Below are positions 10,675 through 20,141 of a stretch of 64,000 nt of DNA, piece by piece. Below the pieces are notes generated by a model. It was not told the origin of the DNA. It was given only the letters and a program-made list of their open reading frames with translations, and searched no databases. Position 1 is the first letter of the stretch; each line of letters starts with the position of its first letter. Position numbers and translations under genes: made by a program. This DNA is from DATFVA01 sp963721075 (GTDB lineage: Bacteria > Bacteroidota > Ignavibacteria > Ignavibacteriales > Ignavibacteriaceae): positions 1-64,000 of the forward strand of contig CAVRHV010000007.1 in NCBI GenBank assembly GCA_963721075.1, in the 5' to 3' direction.

Positions 10675-11022
10675 AGGCTTAAATGGTGTGTGCTCTCTAA
10701 AAAAATTAAATTTTAATGAATTATAAAATTTTCCCTGTAAAGCTAAGATATTATATGAATAATAAAAAGCCTAAGTAATTTAGAGCTTTTTAATTCAAAA
10801 TTCTACAAAAAAATTAAATGAATTAAAAAAATACGTAAAAACATCTATCAATCAAATTCTGCACGAATTATATTTCATTATATAATATTTAATTTTAAAT
10901 TTGCGCGTAAAATTAACTTATTTTAACAACCACACAAAATCCGACGGCCGTTTGTCGTTTAGAGGCAATTCGGGGAAGTAAAAATCCAGACCATAAGTTA
11001 TTAAAACACTACCTGATTATTA
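10675..11022. other. Divergent intergenic region of the polysaccharide locus
   Basis: A 348-bp, very AT-rich spacer between the leftward aminotransferase and the rightward GT9 gene, so it should hold both promoters. A TAAATTTG at 10896-10903 fits the Bacteroidetes -7 consensus TAnnTTTG for the rightward operon, but I see no convincing -33 element. An AT-rich hairpin with A and T tails lies at 10764-10791. No gene, tRNA or JUMPstart/ops element was found. Confidence 0.5.
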
Positions 11023-12129
11023 ATGAAAATCTCAGTTCTTCTTCTACACAGTAATTTCCTATCCCGCGCGGCGGATATTTTTGTTCTTATCCTTGTTAGA
11101 ATCTCCAGACTTAAAAATATCTTGTCCAGGGCATCAGGAGAGGTTGTAATAATTTCATTCAACAGACTTGGAGATTCGGTTTTTACTATCCCGGCTATCA
11201 AAGAAATTGAAAAGAAATCAGGCAAACCTTATATTTTTTGCTTCGAAACTTCGGTGCCGATATTTAAGTTATTCTTTAATAAAGAAAATATCATATCCTT
11301 CACTCAGGATGACTTCCTGTTAGGCAACAGAATTGCAAAGAGAAAAATAAGAAAGAAATTGAGAAATATTAATCCTGAAACCGTATATGATTTGACCGGT
11401 TCAGTGCTTTCCGCCTCAATCCTCTTCAATACAAGTGCAAAGGAGATAATCGGTATAAGCGAAAAATATTATAAAAATATTTATTCACAATTTATACCTG
11501 TTCGAACGACTCCGCATATACTGGATATTTACCTGGATGCAGCGGGTGTTAAGGACAGCCGAAGAGAAAAGTTAAAGGAGTTCGACTTAAACTATGATAA
11601 AAATGGTTATATAGTTGTACATCCTTTTGCCGGCTGGACTTCAAAAGAATGGAACCTTCATAAATTTATCGATCTGGCCATCAGACTGGGTGAAAATTTC
11701 AATGTGGTTTTAGTTTCACAGCCTGATAGGATTCGACAGGATGTAAAAAAGGAAATTACCCAACGCGGGATCAGGATTGCTGAGACAAGAGATATTAATG
11801 AACTTATTAATGTTCTTGTGGGATGTTCACTAATAGTTGCAAATGATTCGGGTCCTCTTTATATAGCAAATTGTCTTGGAAAGCCTACCTTTGCCATATA
11901 TGGACCAACTAATCCAGCTTATCACGTTCCACTTGGAAATGGACATCGTTTTGTTCAAAAAATCATTAAATGCTCCCCTGCCGAGCAAAAGTATTGTTTT
12001 ACGAACGCCGGCCGGAGAGGATGTCCGGCCTACGAATGTATGAATTTATTGAGTATCGATGAGGTTCACTCAAAAATTAATGAATTTATTGAATATCTTG
12101 GGTTATACCATACTCAGGGACGCATATGA
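11023..12129 (+). CDS. Glycosyltransferase family 9 (heptosyltransferase-like)
   Basis: A 368-residue GT-B enzyme of the LPS heptosyltransferase family. The N-terminal FNRLGDSVFTIPAI matches the family RxxxGDxxxxxP motif. The C-terminal half has VVHPFAGWTSKEWN and the nucleotide-sugar region VANDSGPLYIANCLGKPTFAIYG. The usual DSGPxH histidine is Tyr here, a departure from most members. Cysteines near the C terminus (CSPAEQKYC, CPAYEC) are also common in this family. It heads a rightward four-gene operon; its stop overlaps the next start by four bases (ATGA). No obvious ribosome binding site precedes the ATG at 11023. It probably adds a core or surface-glycan sugar; the donor is unknown. Confidence 0.85.
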   Translation: MKISVLLLHSNFLSRAADIFVLILVRISRLKNILSRASGEVVIISFNRLGDSVFTIPAIKEIEKKSGKPYIFCFETSVPIFKLFFNKENIISFTQDDFLLGNRIAKRKIRKKLRNINPETVYDLTGSVLSASILFNTSAKEIIGISEKYYKNIYSQFIPVRTTPHILDIYLDAAGVKDSRREKLKEFDLNYDKNGYIVVHPFAGWTSKEWNLHKFIDLAIRLGENFNVVLVSQPDRIRQDVKKEITQRGIRIAETRDINELINVLVGCSLIVANDSGPLYIANCLGKPTFAIYGPTNPAYHVPLGNGHRFVQKIIKCSPAEQKYCFTNAGRRGCPAYECMNLLSIDEVHSKINEFIEYLGLYHTQGRI

Positions 12130-13220
12130 AAGTATTGCTATTAGCGGATCCTGCATCTGTACACACTTTAAGATGGGCAAATTCCCTTTCCGAAAGAGGG
12201 GTCGAAATCTGCATTTTTGGAATAAGTACTTATGATAGAACTGTATACAACAAAGAAATCAGGATTGAAACTCTTGATTCATCTCCGGGAATAAAAGCGA
12301 GAACAGACGGTTCAATCCTGAAAATTGTTTATTTAAAAGCTGTCGGAAAGATAAAAAGCCTTATAAGATCATTTAACCCGGATATTGTTCATTCCCACTA
12401 TGCATCAAGTTTCGGATTACTTGGTGCTTTACAGAATTTCCATCCGTATATAATTTCGGTTTGGGGAGCAGATATTTATAACTTCCCGGAAAAAAGTTTT
12501 ATCCATAAAAGCATAATAAGATTTTCTCTGGGAAGGGCGGACAGAATATTGTCAACCAGCAGGGTTATGGCTTTAAAAACAAGCAGGTATACGAAGAAAA
12601 ATATCGAAATAACCCCTTTCGGTATAGACATCAATAAGTTTCGTCCTGAGAAAAATGATAATCTATTCGGAAAAAGTTTAGTAATCGGGACTGTTAAAAC
12701 ACTTGAAAAGAAATATGGAATAGGATATTTGATAAAGGCTTTTAAACTCTTAAAAGATAAATTCTCAGATATAAAGCTTCTAATTGTTGGAAGCGGGAGT
12801 ATGGAGCATGAGCTTAAAGAAATGGTGTCAAGTATGGGCATAGAAAACGATGTTCATTTTACAGGTTTCATTCCCTCCGAAAAAGTATCGGAATATCATA
12901 AAATGATTGATATTTATGTAGCTGCCTCTATTGAAGACAGTGAAAGTTTCGGAGTAGCAATTCTTGAAGCGGGCGCCTGCGGTAAACCTGTTGTTGTATC
13001 TAATGTAGGCGGACTTTCTGAGATAGTTGAGAATGGCAAAACCGGTTTAATTGTAGAAAAACAAAATACTAAAGCATTAGCTGAGGGAATCGAGAAACTT
13101 CTGGTGAATATTAACTTGCGAAATGAAATGGGAAATAACGGCCGCATGAAGGTATTACAGGAATATAACTGGGCTGATTCTGTAGATAAGATGATTTCAA
13201 TTTATAAATCGGTTTTATGA
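12126..13220 (+). CDS. Glycosyltransferase family 4
   Basis: A 364-residue GT-B retaining glycosyltransferase. It has an N-terminal Glyco_transf_4 region with DIVHSHYASSFGLLG and a C-terminal GT1-type domain. The latter contains PFGIDINKFRP, LLIVGSGSMEHELKEMV, VHFTGFIPSEKVSEYHKMIDIYV and the nucleotide-binding SESFGVAILEAGACGKPVV with the EX7E glutamates. It overlaps the GT9 gene by four bases and lies ten bases before a GT2 gene, so all three are probably cotranscribed for one oligosaccharide. Donor and linkage cannot be told. Confidence 0.92.
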   Translation: MKVLLLADPASVHTLRWANSLSERGVEICIFGISTYDRTVYNKEIRIETLDSSPGIKARTDGSILKIVYLKAVGKIKSLIRSFNPDIVHSHYASSFGLLGALQNFHPYIISVWGADIYNFPEKSFIHKSIIRFSLGRADRILSTSRVMALKTSRYTKKNIEITPFGIDINKFRPEKNDNLFGKSLVIGTVKTLEKKYGIGYLIKAFKLLKDKFSDIKLLIVGSGSMEHELKEMVSSMGIENDVHFTGFIPSEKVSEYHKMIDIYVAASIEDSESFGVAILEAGACGKPVVVSNVGGLSEIVENGKTGLIVEKQNTKALAEGIEKLLVNINLRNEMGNNGRMKVLQEYNWADSVDKMISIYKSVL

Positions 13221-13229
13221 TTATTTTTT

Positions 13230-14231
13230 ATGGAAAAAATTTCTGTTATAGTACCTTGTAGAAATGAAGAAAAATACCTGGAGAATTTTCTTAACTCTGT
13301 TTTGGCGACTGATTATCCCAAGGAGTTTATGGAGGTTCTGCTCATAGACGGCAACAGCACAGACTCAACCCCGGATATCATAAGGAGGTTTGCAGACCAA
13401 TATAATTTTATCAGACTTTTTGTGAATGAGAAGAGAACAGTACCTTATGCTTTGAATCTGGGCATCCAAAATTCCGGGGGTAATTTCATTTTCATATTAG
13501 GAGCCCATAGCGATATTCCAAAAAATTATTTCAGCAAGCTTATTGAATATAGTTTAAAACTGGATGCAGATAATGTAGGAGGCGTTTGCAGAACTGAGGT
13601 TAGAAATAAATCATTAAAGACTAACTCTATTATAAAGGTTTTAAGTAATAAATTCGGTGTTGGCAATTCATTCTTCAGAATTGGATCTGATGAAATAATG
13701 GAAGTGGATAATATCTCTTTTGGATGTTATAGAAAAAGTGTTTATACAAAAATTGGATATTATGATACAAGACTTGAACGTAACCAGGATATTGAGTTAA
13801 ATAAGAGGCTTAAGAGCAGCGGCGGCAAAATATATCTGGCACCGGATGTCTGGTTTACTTATTATGCCAGAGAAGATTTTGCAGGCCTGGCCAAAAACAA
13901 TTTTCAAACAGGTCTCTGGAACATAATGACTGTATATTATACAAAAAGATTAAATTCAATAAGTCTAAGACATCTGGTCCCCTTATTATTCCTTTTATCC
14001 CTGATTCTACCCTTGATCATTGGAATCTGGATCCCGTTTGTATGGCTGATCAGCGCAGGAAGTTTTTTGCTTTACATGATTTCTCTGGCAACTATAAGTT
14101 TTTATTTGAAAGATAAAACTTCTTCGTTCGTTTATAATATGATTTCATTCATCGTACTGCATTTTTCATATGGATTTGGTTCACTATTAGGTATCTTTAA
14201 ATTTCGTGCCCTTATAGGGAGAATTCAGTGA
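13230..14231 (+). CDS. Glycosyltransferase family 2, ExoA-like, with C-terminal membrane segments
   Basis: A 333-residue GT2 enzyme. The GT-A domain (residues 1-225) starts MEKISVIVPCRNEEKYL, has the donor-binding LLIDGNSTDSTPDI, and GAHSDIP at the metal-site position where DxD is usual, as in ExoA-type succinoglycan enzymes. The acceptor side has RNQDIELNKRLKSSGG. Residues from about 245 onward form three hydrophobic segments that would anchor it in the inner membrane. Its stop overlaps the GTG start of the following aminotransferase by four bases (GTGA). A membrane-associated role in extending the lipid-linked glycan is inferred from context. Confidence 0.88.
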   Translation: MEKISVIVPCRNEEKYLENFLNSVLATDYPKEFMEVLLIDGNSTDSTPDIIRRFADQYNFIRLFVNEKRTVPYALNLGIQNSGGNFIFILGAHSDIPKNYFSKLIEYSLKLDADNVGGVCRTEVRNKSLKTNSIIKVLSNKFGVGNSFFRIGSDEIMEVDNISFGCYRKSVYTKIGYYDTRLERNQDIELNKRLKSSGGKIYLAPDVWFTYYAREDFAGLAKNNFQTGLWNIMTVYYTKRLNSISLRHLVPLLFLLSLILPLIIGIWIPFVWLISAGSFLLYMISLATISFYLKDKTSSFVYNMISFIVLHFSYGFGSLLGIFKFRALIGRIQ

Positions 14232-15376
14232 GCCAGGAAGAGAGATATAAAGAAAAAATAAGTGAATACCTCGGCTGTCATCCCGATTCACTTTTTCTCT
14301 ACTGGAAAGGACGCATAGCTTTATTTGCTATTCTGAAAGCCATCGGAGTTAAGGATGGCGATGAAGTCGTTATTCCCGGATTCACCTGTGTTGTTGTTCC
14401 AAATGCGATTATTTATGCCGGGGGTAAACCGGTCTATGTTGATATTTCTCCTGATGATTATAATACTGATATAAGCAAGCTGGAAAATGCAATTTCGCCT
14501 AGAACCAAAGCAATTGTCTGTCAGAATACTTTCGGACTCTCATCTAATATTGAACAAATACTTGAGATTGCTCAAAAATACGGACTTTATACAATTGAAG
14601 ATTGCACACACGGTTTCGGTGGATTCTACAATGGTAAACCGAACGGGGTTCATTGTGATGCCGCTTTTTTTTCTACTCAATGGAATAAGCCCTTCTCTAC
14701 CGGAATAGGTGGAATACTGCTTGTGAATAAGGGTGAACTGGTTAAGAAGATTTCAAAGACTGAGGAAACAAAGATAAGGCCTGCCCTCTTTGAAAGAATG
14801 ATTCTATCTTCACTGATTTTTTTCCGTAAATATTTCGTAAACAATTTCACGCAGGAAAAACTTGTCAGTTTTTTCAGGTTCTTAAGTAAACATAATCTTA
14901 TCATTGGTTCAAATCAGGGAAACGAATTGAAGAATGTTCTGATGCCTGATAATTACTTTAAAGACATCTCAAGCGTCCAGGTAAAGAAAGGCATTCAGCA
15001 ATTAAAAAGGCTGCCCCGTCTTAATGAACTTCGAAAAAAAAATGCAAAGGAATATACACAATATCTTAAGGCAAATAAAAAGAACCATGTGGACGAAAAG
15101 TACTTTGACAATCATTTGTTTCTGAAATATCCTCTGTTGGTGAGAGACAGGAAATTGTTTTTCGAGCTTGCTCAAAAAAGCGGAATTGTGCTCGGAGATT
15201 GGTTTTTATCACCCCTTCACCCAATAGAAACTGATTTAGATGCATGGGATTTCAATGAAGATTGTTGTCCTGTTGCCTCATATATATCCAAACACATCAT
15301 CAATCTGCCTACTGATATCAAAAATAACAGGAAAGTTCTGACTTTTTTAAGTGAGAATTTGGATGAGATTATCTAA
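14228..15376 (+). CDS. DegT/DnrJ/EryC1/StrS-family aminotransferase, divergent
   Basis: A 382-residue PLP-fold protein, second of its family in the locus. It has VVIPGFTCVVVPNAI, TIEDCTHGFGGFYNGKPNG, and a candidate Schiff-base lysine in FSTQWNKPFSTGIGG, where most relatives read like SxxxxKxxxxGEGG. The QWN preceding the lysine and the Cys-Thr-His after the PLP Asp are unusual. The start is GTG, fused to the end of the GT2 gene by the GTGA overlap. It may act on a different sugar from the 9514-10674 enzyme or on a glycan substituent. It ends 30 bases before the convergent polymerase gene. Confidence 0.8.
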   Translation: MSQEERYKEKISEYLGCHPDSLFLYWKGRIALFAILKAIGVKDGDEVVIPGFTCVVVPNAIIYAGGKPVYVDISPDDYNTDISKLENAISPRTKAIVCQNTFGLSSNIEQILEIAQKYGLYTIEDCTHGFGGFYNGKPNGVHCDAAFFSTQWNKPFSTGIGGILLVNKGELVKKISKTEETKIRPALFERMILSSLIFFRKYFVNNFTQEKLVSFFRFLSKHNLIIGSNQGNELKNVLMPDNYFKDISSVQVKKGIQQLKRLPRLNELRKKNAKEYTQYLKANKKNHVDEKYFDNHLFLKYPLLVRDRKLFFELAQKSGIVLGDWFLSPLHPIETDLDAWDFNEDCCPVASYISKHIINLPTDIKNNRKVLTFLSENLDEII

Positions 15377-15406
15377 AAAGATCCGGCCGATTAGCTGCTG
15401 ATAGCG

Positions 15407-16747
15407 CTAATTCTTCTTGATTTCAGGTTTTATGCGGTTTTGATCATATGATATAACAATTACAAAGAAAAGCCAGAACGGAAGATCGGTGGCGATGCTT
15501 CCATAATAAAATATTCCCCCACTTTCAACAAACCCTCTGAAGGTCAGACATATACCTACAGCTATAATAAACTGAATAATCACCTTTATTTCTGATCCAA
15601 GATCTTTGTATTTATTATATACAGAAAACACTGATCTGTAAAAAATTATTAACAGAGAAGAAAGGGTGAGTAATCCGAAAACACCCATATCCGACATCAT
15701 CATCAAATAAAAACTATGAGAATTATTAATCCCTGAAGAGGCAGTCAATTCATGTAATGAGATCATCCTTTGTCCAATGTATGAATCAAGCATAACCGGC
15801 AAATAATTGAATTCCTGAAGCGGATATGATCCAGGACCAATTCCAAATACCGGATGTGAACTGAAGATGTTCAGCGCAAGTTTCCAGTATTCATCATGAC
15901 CGCTTAGTCCGTTCTCCAGCCGCAATGCATAATCCAAAGACTGACCGAACGGATTCATCAAAAAATAGATTATTAAAATTACAGCAACGCCTTGTAGAAG
16001 AACTTTGAAAGCTTTTTTATTGTTAAAAAAAAGAATTATGGCTGTTCCCAGAATAATCCCGGCCAGGGCGGCACGGGACGCCAGCAGCAGAACACCACCC
16101 AGAAGAATTATAATTGCGCACCATATCAGAGGCCGGTATTTTCTCAGCCTTTTTATATATAACGCTGATATTGCTATAGGAAAAACAATAATTCCATAAG
16201 ATCCCGATACATTATAGTTCCCGTAAATCCCATACTGTAATTCTCTCATTGGCTGGAACAGATACGCAAGTCCCCTTCCCATCAGAATGAAATCAACTAT
16301 GATAGCACTTACCAGGATAAATCCGCTCAGAAAAACAGAAAAGATCACTATCCTGACATGATTTTCCGTTCGTATAATGCCATAGAAAAAATACATGATT
16401 ATAAAAAATATTGAGGACCTGACAACAAATAACAGACCGGCCGACGGATACCGTGAAAATATTATGGTGAGAAAAAGAGAAGAGTAAAGAATAATCAGAA
16501 ATAAAATAGCATATCCGGGGACATGCGGATATTCTCTAAAATTAAGACCATATCTTTTTAGAAATAAATAAAATAGGATGGCAAAATCCATAATCTGAAT
16601 TACAGTACGGAGAGTCGCAGAAAGATTTGAAGGAATAACAAGGAAGGTCAGGATTACAAATCCAATTAAGGCATATTCTCCATGAACAAAATAGACCATA
16701 AGGAATATGAGAATAAATATACCTGCCAAAAAATACAAATCAAGCAT
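15407..16747 (-). CDS. O-antigen polymerase/ligase family membrane protein (Wzy/WaaL-type)
   Basis: A 446-residue integral membrane protein with about eleven to twelve hydrophobic segments. It has a large periplasmic loop between residues 265 and 345. The loop carries HPVFGIGPGSYPLQEF and NNSHSFYLMMMSDMG, the GxGxG and H-containing motifs of the Wzy_C family. Such proteins either polymerise lipid-linked repeats or ligate glycan to lipid A or protein in the periplasm; the two cannot be separated from sequence. It lies downstream of the flippase-like gene (41 bp gap), so flipping and polymerisation or ligation are encoded together. Confidence 0.85.
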   Translation of the reverse strand: MLDLYFLAGIFILIFLMVYFVHGEYALIGFVILTFLVIPSNLSATLRTVIQIMDFAILFYLFLKRYGLNFREYPHVPGYAILFLIILYSSLFLTIIFSRYPSAGLLFVVRSSIFFIIMYFFYGIIRTENHVRIVIFSVFLSGFILVSAIIVDFILMGRGLAYLFQPMRELQYGIYGNYNVSGSYGIIVFPIAISALYIKRLRKYRPLIWCAIIILLGGVLLLASRAALAGIILGTAIILFFNNKKAFKVLLQGVAVILIIYFLMNPFGQSLDYALRLENGLSGHDEYWKLALNIFSSHPVFGIGPGSYPLQEFNYLPVMLDSYIGQRMISLHELTASSGINNSHSFYLMMMSDMGVFGLLTLSSLLIIFYRSVFSVYNKYKDLGSEIKVIIQFIIAVGICLTFRGFVESGGIFYYGSIATDLPFWLFFVIVISYDQNRIKPEIKKN

Positions 16748-16788
16748 ACTAAGAAATAATGCAGATGAATAACAAAGATGACAGAAAG

Positions 16789-18327
16789 TTAAATAATTTT
16801 TTTCTTAACATTTTTTAAGATCACTATTGCACTATGATCAATAAATAATGAATTAAACAAGTAGAGTACAGAAAAAGTCAATATTTCTAAAACACTCAGC
16901 CATCTAAATTTTGTAATTTCAAGAAATATTATGTATGTAATTAATGAGCTTACGATAACGTTTATGCCATTAAATAATAATTCTTTGTAAAAAACGCTTT
17001 TTGCATGAATTTTTAACAAACGGAATACAAGCCACGAGCCCGATACAAAAAAGAAAGTGTAGGTAATCGCGGTGCTTAAAGCAAGTCCCTCCTGTGAAAA
17101 AGGGACTACCAGAATGAAATTTAGAGCTACTTTTAACACGAGTCCTATAAGGCTTAGAATCAGTAAATATTTTATAAGCTGAGAAGCGTAAAAAAGCTTA
17201 TTTATCAGAGCATAGCCGGAATAAAAAATAAGACCAATAGAATACATTCTTAAAACGTTAAAAGTCATAACTGAATCTGATGCATCGAATCTGCCACGCT
17301 CAAAAAAGAGCTTAATAATGTCGAGTCCCCAGAAAATAAAGCAAAAAGTTATAGGAACGAAAAGAAACGAGCTTATACTGAAATATTGTTTTGACTTATT
17401 TTCCAGTTCTTTTTGATTCTGCATGCTGAAATTTTCTGACAAAACCGGGAACATCGCTGTAGCAAAAGCAACAGAAAATATTGACACAGGCAGATTAAAC
17501 AATATCATTCCATAATTCAGTGCAGCAATTCCTCCCCGGGCAACCTGATCGAAAAAGTATCTGTCAGATATAAGGTAAATCTGACCAATAGCCTCTATTA
17601 TAATTATAAAAATGAATGATCTTTTAACGGAGTTCAAATACTTTATTGTCTGATTCCTTACATTTTCAAGTTTCAGATTTATCCTGAATTTACTTTTTAA
17701 GACAAGAAAAACTAACTCCAGAAAGATTCCTATTAAATAAGCTATTGGTATTACCAGGATATCAAGATATTTGGTAAAAAGAATAGTCAGCGTTATTACA
17801 GTGGTGTTCAGTATCAGGACGGAAAGTGAAGGATAGATAAAATTATATTCAGCCTGAAAGTAAGCCGCAAGGATGCTAAAGCCTGCATTCAGTGGAATTG
17901 TTAAAATATAAATTCTGAATATAGTAATGGATTGCTGAAAACTCTGATCAGTTATACCGCCGGCTATATAAAAATCCAAAAACCAGCTTCCTAACAGAAA
18001 GAGAATTAGTGCGAGTATTAATCCGGAGCCAACGAAAAGTAAGAAGGAATAATTTAAGAAACCAGATTTTTCATTTTCCGAATCTTTATCCTTCTGATGG
18101 TAAATGGGAATAAAGAAATTCTGAGCTAAAAATACTGTCACAGTATTAATGGTCATAGGGAGAACAACGCTTACCAGATAGATATCATATTCGGGCGACA
18201 ACCCAAAGTAATTGGCAAAAAGAGATTCACGGACCAGGCCAAGTCCCCTGCTCATCAATCCTACCAAGGTGAGTAGTATTGATGCGCCGGCAACAGTAGA
18301 AGTGAATTTTTTAGCTGCTTTAGTCAC
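16789..18327 (-). CDS. MurJ/Wzx-type lipid-linked oligosaccharide flippase (MOP superfamily)
   Basis: A 512-residue polytopic protein with about fourteen hydrophobic helices. The N-terminal GLMSRGLGLVRESLFANYFG and NFFIPIYHQ resemble the opening of MurJ (MviN). MurJ moves lipid II across the inner membrane. Because it lies beside a polymerase/ligase in a glycan locus it could instead flip a surface-glycan precursor. The start is GTG and overlaps the rnhC stop by four bases (GTGA). I favour a MurJ-family assignment without fixing the substrate. Confidence 0.8.
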   Translation of the reverse strand: MTKAAKKFTSTVAGASILLTLVGLMSRGLGLVRESLFANYFGLSPEYDIYLVSVVLPMTINTVTVFLAQNFFIPIYHQKDKDSENEKSGFLNYSFLLFVGSGLILALILFLLGSWFLDFYIAGGITDQSFQQSITIFRIYILTIPLNAGFSILAAYFQAEYNFIYPSLSVLILNTTVITLTILFTKYLDILVIPIAYLIGIFLELVFLVLKSKFRINLKLENVRNQTIKYLNSVKRSFIFIIIIEAIGQIYLISDRYFFDQVARGGIAALNYGMILFNLPVSIFSVAFATAMFPVLSENFSMQNQKELENKSKQYFSISSFLFVPITFCFIFWGLDIIKLFFERGRFDASDSVMTFNVLRMYSIGLIFYSGYALINKLFYASQLIKYLLILSLIGLVLKVALNFILVVPFSQEGLALSTAITYTFFFVSGSWLVFRLLKIHAKSVFYKELLFNGINVIVSSLITYIIFLEITKFRWLSVLEILTFSVLYLFNSLFIDHSAIVILKNVKKKII

Positions 18328-19229
18328 AAAGACCTGTAGGTTTTAAAATGAGTTTTAATGAGCTGCGACAGAAAATCCTGGCCATATTCAGCTTTAATCT
18401 TCCTTGCGGTTTCCGTCACCTTACCAGATGCTCCTTTGGGAAGTACTATATTTAGTTCTTTTTTCTTCATATCGAACCAATCGTTAAACCTGTCGCGCGC
18501 GAGTATTGAAGCTGCGGCAACTGCTGTATATTTTTCGGCTTTGGGGAACTGGTATAGTTCAAGTTTTTTTCCTTTTTCCTGAAGTGAGTCGAGAATCAGT
18601 CTTTCATCTCCAAACTTGTCGCTTATAGCAGCTGAAGCTTCTTTTTTTGTTAAAATATTCTCCAGTACTCTCGCATGTCCCCATGCCAGCATTCTATTCA
18701 GGTTTCCGAATTTCTCATAAAGTTCGTTATATCTTGGAGGATTAATTATTACCACGTTAAATGATTCCTGGCCTGCAATTTTTTTAATGCTGTTGGCCAG
18801 TTTCTTTATAGATGTATGTGCAATCTGTTTACTGTCTCTTACTCCAATTCCGTCAAGTTTAAGCTTTGTATTTTCGTCAACGAAAACACCGGCTATAACC
18901 AGGGGCCCGAAGAAATCTCCTTTTCCTGATTCATCTGTACCTATATATTTTGAAGGTTCGGCAAAATCTTCTTTTTCAAAAGGCAGTTCATTAAACAGAA
19001 GCTTTTTTATCTCAGAATAGATTTGGGAATCTCTATTCCCCTGCAATACTGTTTTTAATCCTTTTTTTCCATAATAAACCTGCAGTTTCAGTTTACCGGA
19101 ATTACCGTCTATGGATGACTCCAGGCAGTAATTCCCTTTTTGAGGCTGCGATACCTGGTACCCATTTGCTTTCAAGATTTCGAGATATTTCATTATCTCA
19201 GATTCAGCCCTTTTTTCTATATCTGCCAC
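18324..19229 (-). CDS. rnhC: Ribonuclease HIII
   Basis: A 301-residue type 2 RNase H that cuts the RNA strand of RNA-DNA hybrids. The first 85 residues form the TBP-like substrate-binding domain characteristic of HIII (MADIEKRAESEIMKYLEIL, then GKLKLQVYYGKKG). The catalytic domain opens with YIGTDESGKGDFFGPLV, whose Asp and Glu are metal ligands. It continues with VRDSKQI and a later acidic residue in LILDSLQEKG, and ends with ASILARDRFNDWF. It is transcribed leftward into the flippase gene, which it overlaps by four bases. The pairing is probably positional rather than functional. Confidence 0.94.
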   Translation of the reverse strand: MADIEKRAESEIMKYLEILKANGYQVSQPQKGNYCLESSIDGNSGKLKLQVYYGKKGLKTVLQGNRDSQIYSEIKKLLFNELPFEKEDFAEPSKYIGTDESGKGDFFGPLVIAGVFVDENTKLKLDGIGVRDSKQIAHTSIKKLANSIKKIAGQESFNVVIINPPRYNELYEKFGNLNRMLAWGHARVLENILTKKEASAAISDKFGDERLILDSLQEKGKKLELYQFPKAEKYTAVAAASILARDRFNDWFDMKKKELNIVLPKGASGKVTETARKIKAEYGQDFLSQLIKTHFKTYRSL

Positions 19230-19330
19230 TAAATTCCCGGTTATATCGAAAGAAACAAAAATAAACTTAATATTATTAAAACTGAAAAGGGATTGGGGTA
19301 AAAATATGTAATCGAAATGATAGAATAATT

Positions 19331-19364
19331 GGACTACCCGGAAAAATCGATTTCCTGATAGTCC
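19331..19364 (-). terminator. Hairpin downstream of the DinB-fold gene
   Basis: The inverted repeat GGACTA...TAGTCC with an inner GGAAA/TTTCC pairing lies about 60 bases past the DinB-fold gene. On that strand only a weak AT-rich tail follows, while the opposite strand shows TTTT, so orientation is uncertain. The rest of the spacer 19230-19423 holds nothing else I can support. Confidence 0.4.
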
Positions 19365-19423
19365 TTTTAATTATGAGGATCTTAAAGTAAACGCCCTGGC
19401 AAATGCAGTCTAAATTAAACTTA

Positions 19424-19963
19424 CTATTTCGACCAGGGAGGAACTACTCCATTCATCCTTGCATAGGCAATTAACTGTCCGAGGTGTTCGTGAAGATGAT
19501 CCATCTCAGTAAAAATAACATTCCTTGTACTGGTTTCCTGACCGAACATTTTCACCTGTTTTTCCAGATCAGCACTTTCCAATTTCTGAATGTTATCATG
19601 AAGATCACTGAAGGATTTCTTTAATTCTGACATTACTTTTTCTTTATCTGTAACATCCTTTCCCATTTCTTCACTTGCATTATCAGATGTCTCGATTCCT
19701 GCGAATTTAAGCAGAAAATAATTCGATCCTGCAATATGCATCAGAACTTCAGAAACTGATCTTACGCCCTCTGCCGGTCTCCAGGTATATTTATCTGCGG
19801 GTATTGCTTCAGCAAGAGAAGTTATCTTTTCCTGGGATTCACTCAGATCCTGCTGCACATCACGGAAAAATCCCGAATTATTGTCAGACTGCTGCGAAAA
19901 TACTGACACCGGGAGCAGAAGTGTAGCAAAAAGCAGGTACATCATGTACCTTTTAGTAAGCAT
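19424..19963 (-). CDS. Exported DinB-fold (YfiT-type) protein
   Basis: A 179-residue protein with a signal peptide (hydrophobic YLLFATLLLPVSVFSQQ near residues 8-25) and a four-helix DinB-like domain. The putative metal ligands are the His in VLMHIAGSN and the pair in MDHLHEHLGQLIAYAR. This is the DinB metal-binding superfamily, unrelated to DNA polymerase IV. Members include thiol-dependent transferases and many of unknown role; an exported version is characteristic of Bacteroidota. A good ribosome binding site (AAAGGAG) precedes the ATG at 19963. Confidence 0.85.
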   Translation of the reverse strand: MLTKRYMMYLLFATLLLPVSVFSQQSDNNSGFFRDVQQDLSESQEKITSLAEAIPADKYTWRPAEGVRSVSEVLMHIAGSNYFLLKFAGIETSDNASEEMGKDVTDKEKVMSELKKSFSDLHDNIQKLESADLEKQVKMFGQETSTRNVIFTEMDHLHEHLGQLIAYARMNGVVPPWSK

Positions 19964-20141
19964 ATAGTACTCCTTTCGTATAAATTTTGATAGTTTTGGG
20001 GTTATTAAAAGCTGGCAGGAATTTAGCTACTTATTTATTATAAAACAATAATCAGTGATCGAAATCTTATTACGTTACTCATTGACAATTCGATTATTTG
20101 GTTTTAGTTTAAAAATAGACTAATTATGACAGGTGGTAATT

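Noticed and set aside
10675..11022. JUMPstart/ops element upstream of the glycan operon
   Set aside because: The segment near 10941-10980 has GGCCG and GAGGC but not the GGCGGTAGC core, and no RfaH-type gene is near.
19424..19963. DNA-damage role for the DinB-fold protein
   Set aside because: The DinB/YfiT metal-binding fold shares only a name with DNA polymerase IV, and this copy is exported.
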